This document shows, piece after piece, positions 16,786-25,836 of a stretch of 64,000 nucleotides of DNA. The notes below the pieces were generated by a model. It had not been told where the DNA came from. It saw only the letters and a list, made by a program, of their open reading frames with translations, and ran no database searches. Positions within the stretch are counted from its first letter, which is position 1, and every line of letters starts with the position of its first letter. Source of the stretch: CAYRVX01 sp964427875 (GTDB taxonomy: Bacteria > Planctomycetota > Phycisphaerae > SM23-33); contig CAYRVX010000011.1 of NCBI GenBank assembly GCA_964427875.1, positions 21,262 through 85,261 on the forward strand. Direction: 5' to 3'. The position numbers and the translations under genes were made by a program.

Positions 16786-18081
16786 ATGATGAAACGCGCA
16801 GCTCTGATGCTTTGTGTGACGTGTGTGGTGCTGTTCGGCCTGTCGCCGGCCATGGGCGCCGAGGAGGCCGTCGAGCCGAAGGCAAAGACCGTGCTGTTCG
16901 ACGGCAAGAGCTTCGACGGCTGGTCCCGCTACCTGCGAGGCAAGGGCAACGTGGACGAGACGTGGACGGTCAAGGCCGACGGCGTGCTGGCCTGCACGGG
17001 GCGCCCTGCCGGGTACATCCGCACGGAGAAGGCCTACAGGAACTACAAGTTCCACGTCGAGTACCGCTGGGCGGGGCGGACCGGCAATAACGGCATTCTC
17101 GTCCACATGGTGGGCGACGACCGCGTCTGGCCAAAGAGCCTCGAATGCCAGGGCATGTTCCGCAACCAGGGCGACTTCTTCGAGATCGGCGGGGTGAAGT
17201 TCAACGAGCACGCCAGCGGCGGCCATCGCGCCGGCGGCCGACGGGTTATCAAGTACGGCGAGCACAACGAGAAGGAGCCCGGCGAGTGGAACGTCTACGA
17301 GGTGTGGTGCGTCGGCGGCACGGTCCGGCCGTACGTAAACGGCAAGCTCATGAACGAGGCCACCGACTGCTCGCTGACGGCCGGGAAGATATGCCTCCAG
17401 AGCGAGGGGGCGCCCATCGAGTTTCGCAACATCTACATCGAGCCGGCCAACGACAAGAACAAGCCCTGGCCGGTGGTCCCCACGAAGAAGATGGTGCTGT
17501 TCAACGGCAAGGACCTGGACGGCTGGGTGCGGTTCATCCCCAACGACAAGCGCGACAGGACGACCAAACAGTGGACCGTGGACAAGGTCTGGAGCGTCGC
17601 CGACGGCGTGATCCGCTGCGCCGGCAAGCCCAACGGCTACATCCGGACGTGTGACAGCTACGCCGACTACAAGCTGCACCTGGAGTGGCGCTGGACGGAG
17701 AAGCCCACGAACAGCGGCGTGCTGCTGCACCGCGCGGGGATCGATAGGACCTGGCCCAAGTGCATCGAGGCCCAGCTCATGAACCAGAACGCCGGGGACT
17801 TCTGGCTTCTGAGCCAATCGACGCTCAACGTCGGCGGCAAGCAGGTCGGGCCCAAGGGCTTCGCCAACATCAAGAAGAAGCACCCCTCCAACGAGAAGCC
17901 CCCCGGCGAGTGGAACACGTATGACATCGCCTGCGATGGCGGCACGGTCAAGCTCAGCATCAACGGGCTGCTCCAGAACGAGGGCACCGACGCGAGCCCC
18001 TCCAGTGGCCCGATCTGCCTCCAGAGCGAAGGCAGCCCCATCGAGTTCCGGAATATCTACCTGGAGCCGCTCGAGAAGTAA
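16786..18081 (+). CDS. Tandem DUF1080 (3-keto-disaccharide hydrolase-like) exported protein
   Basis: A 431-residue protein: a signal peptide (LMLCVTCVVLFGLSPAMGA), then two DUF1080 domains (about 30-220 and 230-430). Each starts with a VLFDGKSFDGW or VLFNGKDLDGW strand and ends with ICLQSEGAPIEFRNIYIEP or ICLQSEGSPIEFRNIYLEP. Matching internal blocks are GYIRTEKAYRNYKFHVEYRW and GYIRTCDSYADYKLHLEWRW. Some family members are 3-keto-glucoside hydrolases, others only carbohydrate-binding. Activity cannot be told from sequence here. Preceded by GAAAGGAGAGC. The internal duplication is unusual, since most homologues have a single domain. Confidence 0.9.
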   Translation: MMKRAALMLCVTCVVLFGLSPAMGAEEAVEPKAKTVLFDGKSFDGWSRYLRGKGNVDETWTVKADGVLACTGRPAGYIRTEKAYRNYKFHVEYRWAGRTGNNGILVHMVGDDRVWPKSLECQGMFRNQGDFFEIGGVKFNEHASGGHRAGGRRVIKYGEHNEKEPGEWNVYEVWCVGGTVRPYVNGKLMNEATDCSLTAGKICLQSEGAPIEFRNIYIEPANDKNKPWPVVPTKKMVLFNGKDLDGWVRFIPNDKRDRTTKQWTVDKVWSVADGVIRCAGKPNGYIRTCDSYADYKLHLEWRWTEKPTNSGVLLHRAGIDRTWPKCIEAQLMNQNAGDFWLLSQSTLNVGGKQVGPKGFANIKKKHPSNEKPPGEWNTYDIACDGGTVKLSINGLLQNEGTDASPSSGPICLQSEGSPIEFRNIYLEPLEK

Positions 18082-18229
18082 TGGTGTCGGGTGGGGCGTA
18101 CGGGCACGGCTGTCGGGGGCCGGTGAGCCGTGCGGCCAAGGCCCGACGGCCTGCATTCCTGCGGGCCGCGGGTGCGGACCCATGCGCGGGGCGGCGCGAA
18201 GCAAGGTCCAGTTGGCACGAGGCCAAACG

Positions 18230-19366
18230 ATGAGCAGACCGGTCTTGTCCGTGGCGGGGGCCGGGGCCGTGTTGTGGTCGGCGGCGTGCCTTTCCGCCGC
18301 GGAAGGGCCGTCGGCGAAAGCCGATCTCGGCGCCGAGGCCCTGGGCAACGAAGTCTCCACCAGCGGATGGATCGTCTTCGCCGCTCACCCGTTGGAGATC
18401 AAGCGGGGCAAGCTCATCCAGAAGAAGCAGGACAGGGGGCAACTGGACCTCTACCTCGCCCGCCCCGACGGCTCGAAGCTCCGGAACATCACGAACAGCG
18501 AGGGCTACCACGAGTACGGCGGACGCTTCTCGCCGGACGGCAGGAAGATGCTCTACCGCCAACTGGCGAAGGGCAGGAAGCTCAACCACGATCAGTGGGG
18601 CATGTTCGGACAGCTTGTGATCGCCGATGCCGACGGGTCGAGCCCGGTCGTCCAGGGCGCCGACGGCGAGCTGCCCTGGGCCTCGTGGAGCCCCGACGCC
18701 AAGCGGGTCGCCTGCCTCTACAAGAGGCAGGGCGTGATCCGCATCCACGACCTGGCGACGAAGAAGGTCCTCAAGGAGATGCCGCGGCAGGGGATCTTCC
18801 AGCAGTTGTTCTGGTCGCCGGACGGCAGGCGCCTCGTCGGCACGGCCAACGTGAGAGGGCGGCAGTGGAACATCCTCAGCGTGGACATCCAGACGGGCAA
18901 GGCCGCGCTGCTCTCGCGATCGTTCAGTTGCACGCCGGACTGGTTCCGGAAGGACGCGGCGCGCGTGATCCACTCCAACCGCACACCGGGCATGACGACC
19001 CGGCTGAGCCGGGATGCCAACAGGTACGGCTTCACCGTACTGATGCAGGCGACGGCCGACGGCAAGACCCGGACGCTGGTCTATGGCCGGCTGTGGAAGC
19101 ACGTGTACTTTGGCTGCACCTCGCCGGACGACAGGTACGTGATCTTCTCGGACGATCCGCAGGACGGGCTCGTCGTCGGCGAGATGCACCTGGTCCGCCT
19201 GGCCGACACGCCGATCGTGGCGCCCGAGCCGGCCTTCCCGGAACTGAAGCAGCGCTATCCCAACGCGAAGGACGGCCCGGTCCTGGACCTCAAGCTCCCC
19301 GGCGGCGCGCCGCTGAGAGGCTTCGAGCCGCACTGGACGTACGCCGAGATCGGGGATGGGAGATGA
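18230..19366 (+). CDS. TolB-like/WD40 beta-propeller exported protein
   Basis: A 378-residue protein with a signal peptide (VLSVAGAGAVLWSAACLSAAEG). Several blades carry the TolB/PD40 pattern: YLARPDGSKLRNIT, GGRFSPDGRKMLY, ADADGSSPVV, ASWSPDAKRVACL, LFWSPDGRRLVG and TSPDDRYVIFSDDP. This is a binding scaffold rather than an enzyme. No TolB N-terminal domain is visible, so it is not TolB itself. A putative GAGG precedes ATG 18230. The genes downstream (small secreted protein, membrane-anchored protein, AlgI, AlgJ) run in the same direction with short gaps, so it may open that transcript. Confidence 0.75.
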   Translation: MSRPVLSVAGAGAVLWSAACLSAAEGPSAKADLGAEALGNEVSTSGWIVFAAHPLEIKRGKLIQKKQDRGQLDLYLARPDGSKLRNITNSEGYHEYGGRFSPDGRKMLYRQLAKGRKLNHDQWGMFGQLVIADADGSSPVVQGADGELPWASWSPDAKRVACLYKRQGVIRIHDLATKKVLKEMPRQGIFQQLFWSPDGRRLVGTANVRGRQWNILSVDIQTGKAALLSRSFSCTPDWFRKDAARVIHSNRTPGMTTRLSRDANRYGFTVLMQATADGKTRTLVYGRLWKHVYFGCTSPDDRYVIFSDDPQDGLVVGEMHLVRLADTPIVAPEPAFPELKQRYPNAKDGPVLDLKLPGGAPLRGFEPHWTYAEIGDGR

Positions 19367-19440
19367 TCCCACGACGTCGTCAGACACGTTCCGCCCGTCG
19401 GTCCCGCCGGGCCGGCAGACGCACCGCAAAGGGGAACGAC

Positions 19441-19647
19441 GTGTACCGTGCGAAGGGCAAATGGGTGCTTCTGCCGGCGGCGGCCGCCCTGTCGTCCCAG
19501 GCCGCCGGCGCGAAGGGCGCGGGGAAGCTGGATGAGCTGGGCGTGGAATGCTACGTGCAGTACAAGCACAAGCCAAGCAGCAGGTATCGATCGCTCAATG
19601 ACTTCCTGGTCAAGAAACTGAAGGGCCGGGCGGGATCGCAGCGATGA
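19441..19647 (+). CDS. Small predicted secreted protein, unknown
   Basis: A 68-residue product from GTG 19441, which has AAAGGGG 6 nt upstream. Residues 1-23 look like a signal peptide (KGKWVLLPAAAALSSQAAGA). The mature part is about 45 residues, basic and aromatic (GVECYVQYKHKPSSRYRSLNDF, LVKKLKG). Its last codons overlap the next ATG by 4 bp (ATGA), which argues for a translated gene coupled to the O-acetylation cluster. An in-frame ATG at 19363 would add an Arg-rich stretch and overlap the previous stop; I prefer the GTG. I do not recognise a family. It could also be the N-terminal stump of a larger protein, like other remnants nearby. Confidence 0.5.
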   Translation: MYRAKGKWVLLPAAAALSSQAAGAKGAGKLDELGVECYVQYKHKPSSRYRSLNDFLVKKLKGRAGSQR

Positions 19648-20186
19648 GACACGCCGGCGCGGGTCCTGCCGTCACGTCGGGGTCCACATCGGGCGGGCCG
19701 GGTCCGGTGCGTGCCTGCGCCGTCGTCGCCTCGCTGGGGCTGGGCATCTGGCTGCTGGCCGCCTGGACCGACAGCGGCGAGGACGGATACGTCACCACGC
19801 TCGGACGCGTGGAAGTGACGGCTCGCCTCCTGAGGCGGCCGGAGGTGTTCCCCGACCTCGGCGCATACCGATACACCTGGGTCCTGATGTACGAAGTGCT
19901 CGACGTCCACAGGCAGGACCCGAACGGCAGGTACCGCCTCGAGCCCGGCGACGTGATTTTCGTCGGCCACTACAAGCCCTGGATGCCCCGCGGGCGGATC
20001 AGGGACGAGGACTCAGGCGAGGCCCCGCTGGGCGGGAAGCTGACGCGCTTCGTCGCCGGCGAGGCCCATCGCATGGCCCTGGACTACGAGCTGGGGGACC
20101 TCGCGCCGAGCGGGGCGCTGGATTACTGCTACCCGCCGGAAGGCAACCGGTTCTTCGCCGTCTGGACGAACCCCACCGGCCTGTGA
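19644..20186 (+). CDS. Membrane-anchored protein of the O-acetylation cluster, unknown
   Basis: A 180-residue protein with one N-terminal membrane segment (CAVVASLGLGIWLLAAW) and a soluble periplasmic part: VTTLGRVEVTARLL, RYTWVLMYEVLDVHR, PGDVIFVGHYKPWMPRG. The latter reads as a small beta-barrel. It is coupled by ATGA to the small gene upstream and lies 14 bp before algI, so it probably works with the acyltransferase, for example as an accessory subunit. Similar single-helix proteins next to MBOAT genes in planctomycetes are recalled, not searched. Function unknown. Confidence 0.65.
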   Translation: MRHAGAGPAVTSGSTSGGPGPVRACAVVASLGLGIWLLAAWTDSGEDGYVTTLGRVEVTARLLRRPEVFPDLGAYRYTWVLMYEVLDVHRQDPNGRYRLEPGDVIFVGHYKPWMPRGRIRDEDSGEAPLGGKLTRFVAGEAHRMALDYELGDLAPSGALDYCYPPEGNRFFAVWTNPTGL

Positions 20187-20200
20187 GCCGGACGTGACGC

Positions 20201-21607
20201 ATGGTCTTCTCGTCTCACATCTTCGTCTTCTACTTCCTTCCGCTGCTCCTGCTGGTCTACTACAACCTGCCTTACCGGTGGCGCAACGGGTTCCTTGCCG
20301 TCATGAGCTACGTGTTCTACGGGTGGTGGAAGCCGTGGTTTGCCTGCCTGATGCTGGCGACCACGGCCGCCAACTTCCTCTGCGGCAAGCTCGTTTCGGC
20401 CCCGAACGCCGGCCGGGCACAGCGGGTCGCGGCGCTGGCTGCCGCCTGTACGGTCAGCCTCGCCCTGCTGGGGTTCTTCAAGTACTACATGTTCTCCGTG
20501 GAGGGCGTGAATAGCCTCCTGGGCCTTCTCGGCGCCGAGGCGCTGCCGGTGCTCCGCGTGACGCTGCCGATCGGGATCTCCTTCTTCACGTTCCAGGCGA
20601 TCAGCTACACGGTCGACCTGTACCGTGGGGGCGCACAGCCGGCCCGGTCGTTCGTCGACTTCGCCTGCTTCGTCTCGATGTTCCCCCAGCTCATCGCCGG
20701 GCCGATCATCCGGTATCACACCGTGGCCGACCAGCTCGTCGACCGCCGCCACACGCTCGGGCGGTTCTCCTCCGGGGCGGTGGTCTTCGTCCTCGGACTG
20801 GCCAAGAAGGTGCTGCTGGCCAACCCGATGGGCGAGGTGGCCGATGCCGTCTTCGCCGCGGCCGCACCCGGCGCGCTCGACGCCTGGTTCGGCGTCCTGG
20901 CCTACGCGTTCCAGATCTACTTCGATTTCTGCGGCTACTCGGACATGGCCGTGGGTCTGGGGCGCATGCTGGGCTTCGAGTTCCCGAAGAACTTCGACGC
21001 GCCCTACCTGGCCGAGAGCATCACGGACCTGTGGCGGCGGTGGCACATCTCCCTGTCCACGTTCCTGCGGGACTACCTCTACATCCCGCTGGGCGGCAAC
21101 CGCAAGGGGCCCGGCCGAACGTATATGAACCTGGCCACCGTCATGCTGCTTGGCGGCCTGTGGCACGGGGCGAAGTGGACCTTCGTCGCCTGGGGGGCCT
21201 ACCACGGGCTGCTCCTGGCCTGCGAGCGATGGCGGGGCAAGAGGAGCCTCTACGCACCGCTGCCGCGCCCCGTTCGCATCGGCCTGACGTTCCTCCTGAT
21301 GCTGTTGTCGTGGGTCTTCTTCCGCGCCGAGGGCCTCGCCGACGCCGGGAGGCACTTCGCGGCCATGGCCGGCCTCTCGGGGCCTTCCGGCACTTCGATC
21401 CTGCTTGCGGCCGAGCTGTACACGCCCCGCAACGTGATCCTGATGGCCGTCTGTGCGGCCGTGCTCGTTCAGCCCGTTCAGGCCTTTGACTGGTCTCGGC
21501 GGCGGCTGACGCTTCCGCGCGCGGTGGTCCTTCTGCTGCTGTTCGTCTCGTCCCTGGCCGTCATGTCGGCCCAGGCCTTCAACCCGTTCCTGTACTTCCG
21601 GTTTTAG
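20201..21607 (+). CDS. MBOAT-family polysaccharide O-acyltransferase (AlgI-like)
   Basis: A 468-residue polytopic membrane protein starting FSSHIFVFYFLPLLLLVYY. The family core is clear: ISFFTFQAISYTVDLYRG, QLIAGPIIRY, FDFCGYSDMAVGLGRMLGF, LWRRWHISLSTFLRDYLYIP and the catalytic-His segment GGLWHGAKWTFVAWG. AlgI passes acetyl groups across the inner membrane to periplasmic partners for alginate or other exopolysaccharide acetylation. The neighbouring AlgJ/X-like gene supplies the expected periplasmic transferase. No alginate synthesis genes are in the window, so the polymer is unknown. I give no gene symbol because MBOAT acetylation systems act on several polymers. Confidence 0.9.
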   Translation: MVFSSHIFVFYFLPLLLLVYYNLPYRWRNGFLAVMSYVFYGWWKPWFACLMLATTAANFLCGKLVSAPNAGRAQRVAALAAACTVSLALLGFFKYYMFSVEGVNSLLGLLGAEALPVLRVTLPIGISFFTFQAISYTVDLYRGGAQPARSFVDFACFVSMFPQLIAGPIIRYHTVADQLVDRRHTLGRFSSGAVVFVLGLAKKVLLANPMGEVADAVFAAAAPGALDAWFGVLAYAFQIYFDFCGYSDMAVGLGRMLGFEFPKNFDAPYLAESITDLWRRWHISLSTFLRDYLYIPLGGNRKGPGRTYMNLATVMLLGGLWHGAKWTFVAWGAYHGLLLACERWRGKRSLYAPLPRPVRIGLTFLLMLLSWVFFRAEGLADAGRHFAAMAGLSGPSGTSILLAAELYTPRNVILMAVCAAVLVQPVQAFDWSRRRLTLPRAVVLLLLFVSSLAVMSAQAFNPFLYFRF

Positions 21608-21616
21608 GAGCCTTTC

Positions 21617-22942
21617 ATGCAGTCGCCTCCGCGGATGCCGCAGACGATCCTGGTCCTCGGGTTCCTCGGCGTGCTCTGCGTCGTCCCTCTGGGACAGGTG
21701 GGCCTGGAGCTCTATCGAGGCGAGCCGGTGCAGTTCACCGACCTGTTCCGCCACGTCCCTGCCGAGAGGGACCTCCGGCGATTCGAACGGGCGCTGGAGG
21801 AGAAGTGGTGGGGCTCGCAGACGGTCCGCCCGTGGACGCAGGGGCTGCTCTTCCGGCTGTTCGGAGACATGGGCGCCAAGGGCCTGATGGGGCGGGAAGG
21901 CTGGGTCTTCTACAAGCCCGGCGTGCGGTACCTCGTCGAGCGCGATCGGGCGGAAACGGGCGCCGCTGCGCGGCCGCGGCGGTTCGACGCCGCGGTTGAG
22001 GCCATCGTGCGGTTTCGCGATCAGCTCCAGGGGCGCGGCGTCCATCTTCTGGTCGTGCCCGCACCGGGCAAGGCGAGCGTCTACCCGGACAGGTTGACGG
22101 GGCGGGCTGCCGGGGCGCAGGCGACGTTCCGTTCGCCGACGGAGGACCTGCTGGAAGAGCTCAGCCGGCGCGGCGTCGCTTCGGTCGACCTCTTCTCGCT
22201 GTTCCGCGCGCGTCGATCGAGGGTCCCCCCGCGCGGCGGCGGCGCCCTGTACCTGGCCCGTGATACCCACTGGACGCCCGGCGGCGCGGCGATCGCCGCG
22301 GAGGCGGCGGCCCGCAAGCTCCGGGCCCTCGGTTGGGCCCCGAAGCCGCATCGCGAGTACCGCACCCAGCGCCTCCGCGTCATTCGCCGCGGGGACGTCC
22401 CGCAGATGCTTCGCGTGCCGGGCATGCCGGAAGCGTTCCCCGCCGAGACCGTTGAGTGCGAGCAGGTCCTGGACAAGGCGGCCGGGGCGATGGTGCCGCC
22501 CGCCGGAGGGCGAAGCGGAACGTACTCCAACGATCATCTGAAAGACACGCCGCTGGAGTCGTCCGTCCTGGTGCTGGGCGATAGCTTCTGCCGGATCTAC
22601 CAGACGCGGGAGCCGAGGTCGCTCGGCCGCGTTGCCGGGCGGACGGACGCCGCGGCTCCGGCCCGGAAAGGCGCGGCGCGGCGAGGCACGAGGCGGCTGA
22701 TCCCGGGCTCGGCCGGCTTCTGTTCGCTGCTCGCCCGGGCGCTGAAGGCCCCCGTGGACTACGTCATCGACGACGGGGGCGCGGCCACGGCCGTCCGGCA
22801 GAAGCTCAGCACGAACGCCGAGATCCTGGAGAACAAGAAGGTGGTGGTCTGGGAGCTCGCCGAGCGCGAGCTCTCCCTGGGGCCCAAGGGCTGGGAAAAC
22901 GTCCCGCTGCCGCCGGAGCCGCCGGAGAGGACGCCTCGCTGA
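21617..22942 (+). CDS. AlgJ/AlgX-like SGNH O-acetyltransferase
   Basis: A 441-residue protein with an N-terminal anchor (TILVLGFLGVLCVVPLGQVGL) and a periplasmic SGNH/DHHW domain. Visible features are HLLVVPAPGKASVYPDRL, the Asp-His motif RDTHWTPGGAAIAAEA and the nucleophile block VLVLGDSFCRIYQ. This arrangement (DxHW before GDSF) is the alginate-acetyltransferase order, circularly permuted relative to classical SGNH esterases. It accepts acetyl from the AlgI-like protein encoded 9 bp upstream and transfers it to an exported polymer. The tail (about 380-441) is helical then Pro/Glu-rich. Confidence 0.85.
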   Translation: MQSPPRMPQTILVLGFLGVLCVVPLGQVGLELYRGEPVQFTDLFRHVPAERDLRRFERALEEKWWGSQTVRPWTQGLLFRLFGDMGAKGLMGREGWVFYKPGVRYLVERDRAETGAAARPRRFDAAVEAIVRFRDQLQGRGVHLLVVPAPGKASVYPDRLTGRAAGAQATFRSPTEDLLEELSRRGVASVDLFSLFRARRSRVPPRGGGALYLARDTHWTPGGAAIAAEAAARKLRALGWAPKPHREYRTQRLRVIRRGDVPQMLRVPGMPEAFPAETVECEQVLDKAAGAMVPPAGGRSGTYSNDHLKDTPLESSVLVLGDSFCRIYQTREPRSLGRVAGRTDAAAPARKGAARRGTRRLIPGSAGFCSLLARALKAPVDYVIDDGGAATAVRQKLSTNAEILENKKVVVWELAERELSLGPKGWENVPLPPEPPERTPR

Positions 22943-23034
22943 GACGCCCCGGCGAGGGCCGGACGCTTGTCTGACGTGTCGGAATGGAGAGAATGAGATG
23001 GCCGTCGCGACCGGCGCAGAGAGAGGAGAGAGAC

Positions 23035-24969
23035 ATGCCCTGGAGTAAGCTGCTCAGCATTGCCTGCCTGTCGGCTGCGGTTGTTTCGGTCGGGCCGTCC
23101 GGCCCGTGCCGGGCGGGCGAGTTCGTTCCGCCGTCCAACGACGGCCTGGTCAACGTGAAGACCGACTGCGGCGCGAAGGGCGACGGCGTGACGGACGACA
23201 CGGCCGCGCTCAAGACCGTCTTCGAGGCGGGCAAGACGAACCGGCACCCGAAGTTCGACACCGGCCGGCACATCTACGTCCCCAACGGCGTGTACATCGT
23301 CAGCGAGCCGATCCGCATCGGCGACAAGAAGAAGTTCATCATCGGCCAGGGCCGCGCGAAGACCGTCATCCGGCTGAAGGATGGTGCGGCGGCGTTCCAG
23401 AATCGCGGAAGGCCCACGCCGATCCTCAACTTCGGGAAGGGCTCACGCAGGGACTGGCAGTTCGCCCAGAACTTCGGCCAGCGGCTGGTCAACCTGACGA
23501 TCGACGTCGGCAGGGGCAACCCCGGGGCGGTGGGCCTGCACTACCACACGAACAACTACGGCGCGATCTACCACATCACGATCCGATCGAGCGATCCCCA
23601 GAAGCGCGGTGCGTACGGCCTGCACCTGTCCTCCGGCCCGGGGCCGGGCCTCGTGTGGGACGTCCTCGTCGACGGCTTCGACGTCGGCTGCCGCATCGAC
23701 GGGGGCCTGCACAGCATGACCGTGGGCAGGCTGACGGTGCGGAACCAGCGCGCGTGCGGCTACGAGGCCGCCGGGAACTTCTCGTCCATCTGGAAGCTCA
23801 CCAGCGAGAACCGCGTCCCTGCGCTGATCGTCAGGGGAGGGCACGTGGTCCTGCTGGACGGCGAGTGTCGAGGCGGGGCCGGAGACCACGCGGCCATCCA
23901 GATCGACGGCGGAGTCGTCTTCTGCCGCAACGTCAGGACGAGCGGCTACGCCAAGGCCCTGGCCGCCAAGGCGGGCAAGGGAACACAGGCCGTGGAGGTC
24001 GCCGGGCCGAACATCGACGAGCTCGTCCGCCCCAAGGCCTACTCGCTGTTCGGCAACGAGCCCGTCTCGCTGGACCTGCCGGTGGCCGAGCCGCCGGTGG
24101 CCGCCGACTGGGGCGATGCGCGCACGTGGACCGCGATCGAGCCGGGGAAGGACTCCGGCCGGCGCATTCAGAAGGCCATCGACGACGGGGCCGAGCAGAT
24201 CTACCTGCTGTGCAGCGGCGTCCACGGAATCCAGGACACGATCCACGTCCGCGGCAAGGTCAAGCGGATCTTCGGTGCCGGGGCGTGGTATCAGTCCCAG
24301 GGCCGGTCGTTCGGCCAGGACAGGCTCGAGCCGGGCGCGGTGCCGGGCTGCAAGGTCGTCCGGGGAATCAGGAAGCCCCTGTTCCGCATCGAGGACGGCG
24401 AGCCGGGCACGGTCTACTTCGAGTTCATCAACGACGTCTACGGCAGTGCGGCGTGGAAGTTCGAGCACGCCTCGAAGCGCACGCTCGTCTGCCGCAGCGC
24501 CTCGGGGATGTACCGCAACACGGCCACCGGCGGGAAGGCCTTCTTCCTCGACGCCGGCCCGGGCTCGGGCTGCATCATCAAGGGGCCGCAGCGCATCTGG
24601 GCCTGGCAGGTGAACACCGAAAGCTACACGCACAATCCCCACATCCTCAACGACGCCGCGACGCTCTTCATCTGCGGCTACAAGATCGAGAAGGACCGCA
24701 CCAACGTCGGCACGATCCACGGCGGGTGGACCGAGGTGCTGGGCGGCCTGCTGTACAAGAACCGTCAGCGCATCGACATGGCGCCGGCGTTCTTCAACAG
24801 GGAATCGAACATGGCCGTTTCCATCGGCCACTCCGGGCGGAGGTACGATTCGCTGGTCGAAGAGACGCGAGGCGGACAGAGGAAGGACCTCACTCCCGGC
24901 ATGCTGCGCGGGCAGTGGGTGGCTCTCTACTCCGGCTGGCAGACGCGGCGGCCCACCGCCAGGGACTAA
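23035..24969 (+). CDS. Right-handed beta-helix (pectate-lyase superfamily) exported protein
   Basis: A 644-residue protein with a signal peptide (SKLLSIACLSAAVVSVGPS) and the classic entry motif of the GH28/pectate-lyase-like superfamily, VKTDCGAKGDGVTDDTAAL (about 40-60). IYVPNGVYIV and repeating short strands follow. The second half (from about 360) restarts with EPGKDSGRRIQKAIDDG and IYLLCSGVHGIQDTI, suggesting a duplicated helix entry and therefore two beta-helix units. Such proteins are lyases, epimerases or binders of acidic polysaccharides; the reaction is not deducible. Start ATG 23035 has GAGAGGAGAG upstream. It follows the acetyltransferase gene by 92 bp. Confidence 0.75.
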   Translation: MPWSKLLSIACLSAAVVSVGPSGPCRAGEFVPPSNDGLVNVKTDCGAKGDGVTDDTAALKTVFEAGKTNRHPKFDTGRHIYVPNGVYIVSEPIRIGDKKKFIIGQGRAKTVIRLKDGAAAFQNRGRPTPILNFGKGSRRDWQFAQNFGQRLVNLTIDVGRGNPGAVGLHYHTNNYGAIYHITIRSSDPQKRGAYGLHLSSGPGPGLVWDVLVDGFDVGCRIDGGLHSMTVGRLTVRNQRACGYEAAGNFSSIWKLTSENRVPALIVRGGHVVLLDGECRGGAGDHAAIQIDGGVVFCRNVRTSGYAKALAAKAGKGTQAVEVAGPNIDELVRPKAYSLFGNEPVSLDLPVAEPPVAADWGDARTWTAIEPGKDSGRRIQKAIDDGAEQIYLLCSGVHGIQDTIHVRGKVKRIFGAGAWYQSQGRSFGQDRLEPGAVPGCKVVRGIRKPLFRIEDGEPGTVYFEFINDVYGSAAWKFEHASKRTLVCRSASGMYRNTATGGKAFFLDAGPGSGCIIKGPQRIWAWQVNTESYTHNPHILNDAATLFICGYKIEKDRTNVGTIHGGWTEVLGGLLYKNRQRIDMAPAFFNRESNMAVSIGHSGRRYDSLVEETRGGQRKDLTPGMLRGQWVALYSGWQTRRPTARD

Positions 24970-25063
24970 GGCGGCGCCACGCGCGGGATCGCCGGCGCCG
25001 CCGGGATGCCTGATGCCACGCGGGGCCGCGGATGTGAGATCAGCACGGATGAAAGGACCAACA

Positions 25064-25726
25064 ATGGACGACATCGCGACACTGGCGGGCGTTCTCGGCA
25101 GGAAGTACCGCGTTGTGGACCTCTCGCAGGAGGTCCGCCCGGGCATCCTGAAGATCAACGGCGACTACCAGTGGGGCGGCGAGGTGCGGAAGTTCGAGCT
25201 CCGGCAGTTCGCGGCGCCGGGGCCGGACCTGATGCACTTCGTCGAGACCGAGACGCACGTCGGCACGCACGTCGAGGTGCCCTCGCACATCCGGGACGAG
25301 TGGAAGTCGTGCGCCGAAATGCCGCTGGATTCGTTCTGGGGCGAAGCGATCGTCCTGAAGCTCGAGGGCCTCGAGCCGGGCGAAGATGGACGTGCTGTGA
25401 TCACGCCCGAGCATCTTCAGCGGGTAAAGGCCGGCGACATCGTGCTGCTGAAGGGACCGTCCGACGGCCGCGGCGCCCCGGGCATCAGCGAGGAGGCCGC
25501 CGAGCTCATGGCGTCGCTGCCCGTCAAGATGGTGGGCGAGCAGAACGTGGGCGTCAGCCACCAGCTTCACATAACGCTCTTCGAGCAGGAGATTCCGATC
25601 ATCGAGCGGCTGGCGAACCTCGAGCAGCTCACCCGGGAGCGTTTCCTGTTCTTCGGCTTCCCGCTGAGGGTGCGCGGGCTGGAGTCCTCATGGATCCGGG
25701 CGGTGGCGTTCGAGCCGATCGGCTGA
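25064..25726 (+). CDS. Cyclase-family metal-dependent hydrolase (kynurenine formamidase-like fold)
   Basis: A 220-residue cytosolic protein of the cyclase family (PF04199). The metal site is HVGTHVEVPSHI, corresponding to the family pattern HxGTHxDxPxH but with Glu in place of the usual Asp. Flanking landmarks are VVDLSQEVRPGI and, later, the GISEEAAELMAS and VGVSHQLHITLFEQEIPIIE segments (substrate pocket and second metal-side helix). Members hydrolyse amides or cyclic esters; the substrate is unknown and kynurenine is only one option. ATG 25064 with GAAAGGA is chosen over further-upstream in-frame ATGs. Confidence 0.8.
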   Translation: MDDIATLAGVLGRKYRVVDLSQEVRPGILKINGDYQWGGEVRKFELRQFAAPGPDLMHFVETETHVGTHVEVPSHIRDEWKSCAEMPLDSFWGEAIVLKLEGLEPGEDGRAVITPEHLQRVKAGDIVLLKGPSDGRGAPGISEEAAELMASLPVKMVGEQNVGVSHQLHITLFEQEIPIIERLANLEQLTRERFLFFGFPLRVRGLESSWIRAVAFEPIG

Positions 25727-25836
25727 CGGCGAGCTGGAAATCGAGACCGCTTTCGGACCCGATGGGCCCACAGGCCCCGTTTCCGCTCGGAAAGACCCGC
25801 AAACAAGGGCCTTTTCCAGCGGAAGCTATAATCCAA

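Noticed and set aside
19363..19440. ATG 19363 as start of the small secreted protein
   Set aside because: It would add an Arg-rich N-terminus with no role. GTG 19441 has AAAGGGG and gives a proper signal peptide.
25764..25782. GGGCC-CACA-GGCCC hairpin after the cyclase gene as terminator
   Set aside because: Only 5 bp and followed by CGTTTCC rather than a T-tract. Too weak to annotate.
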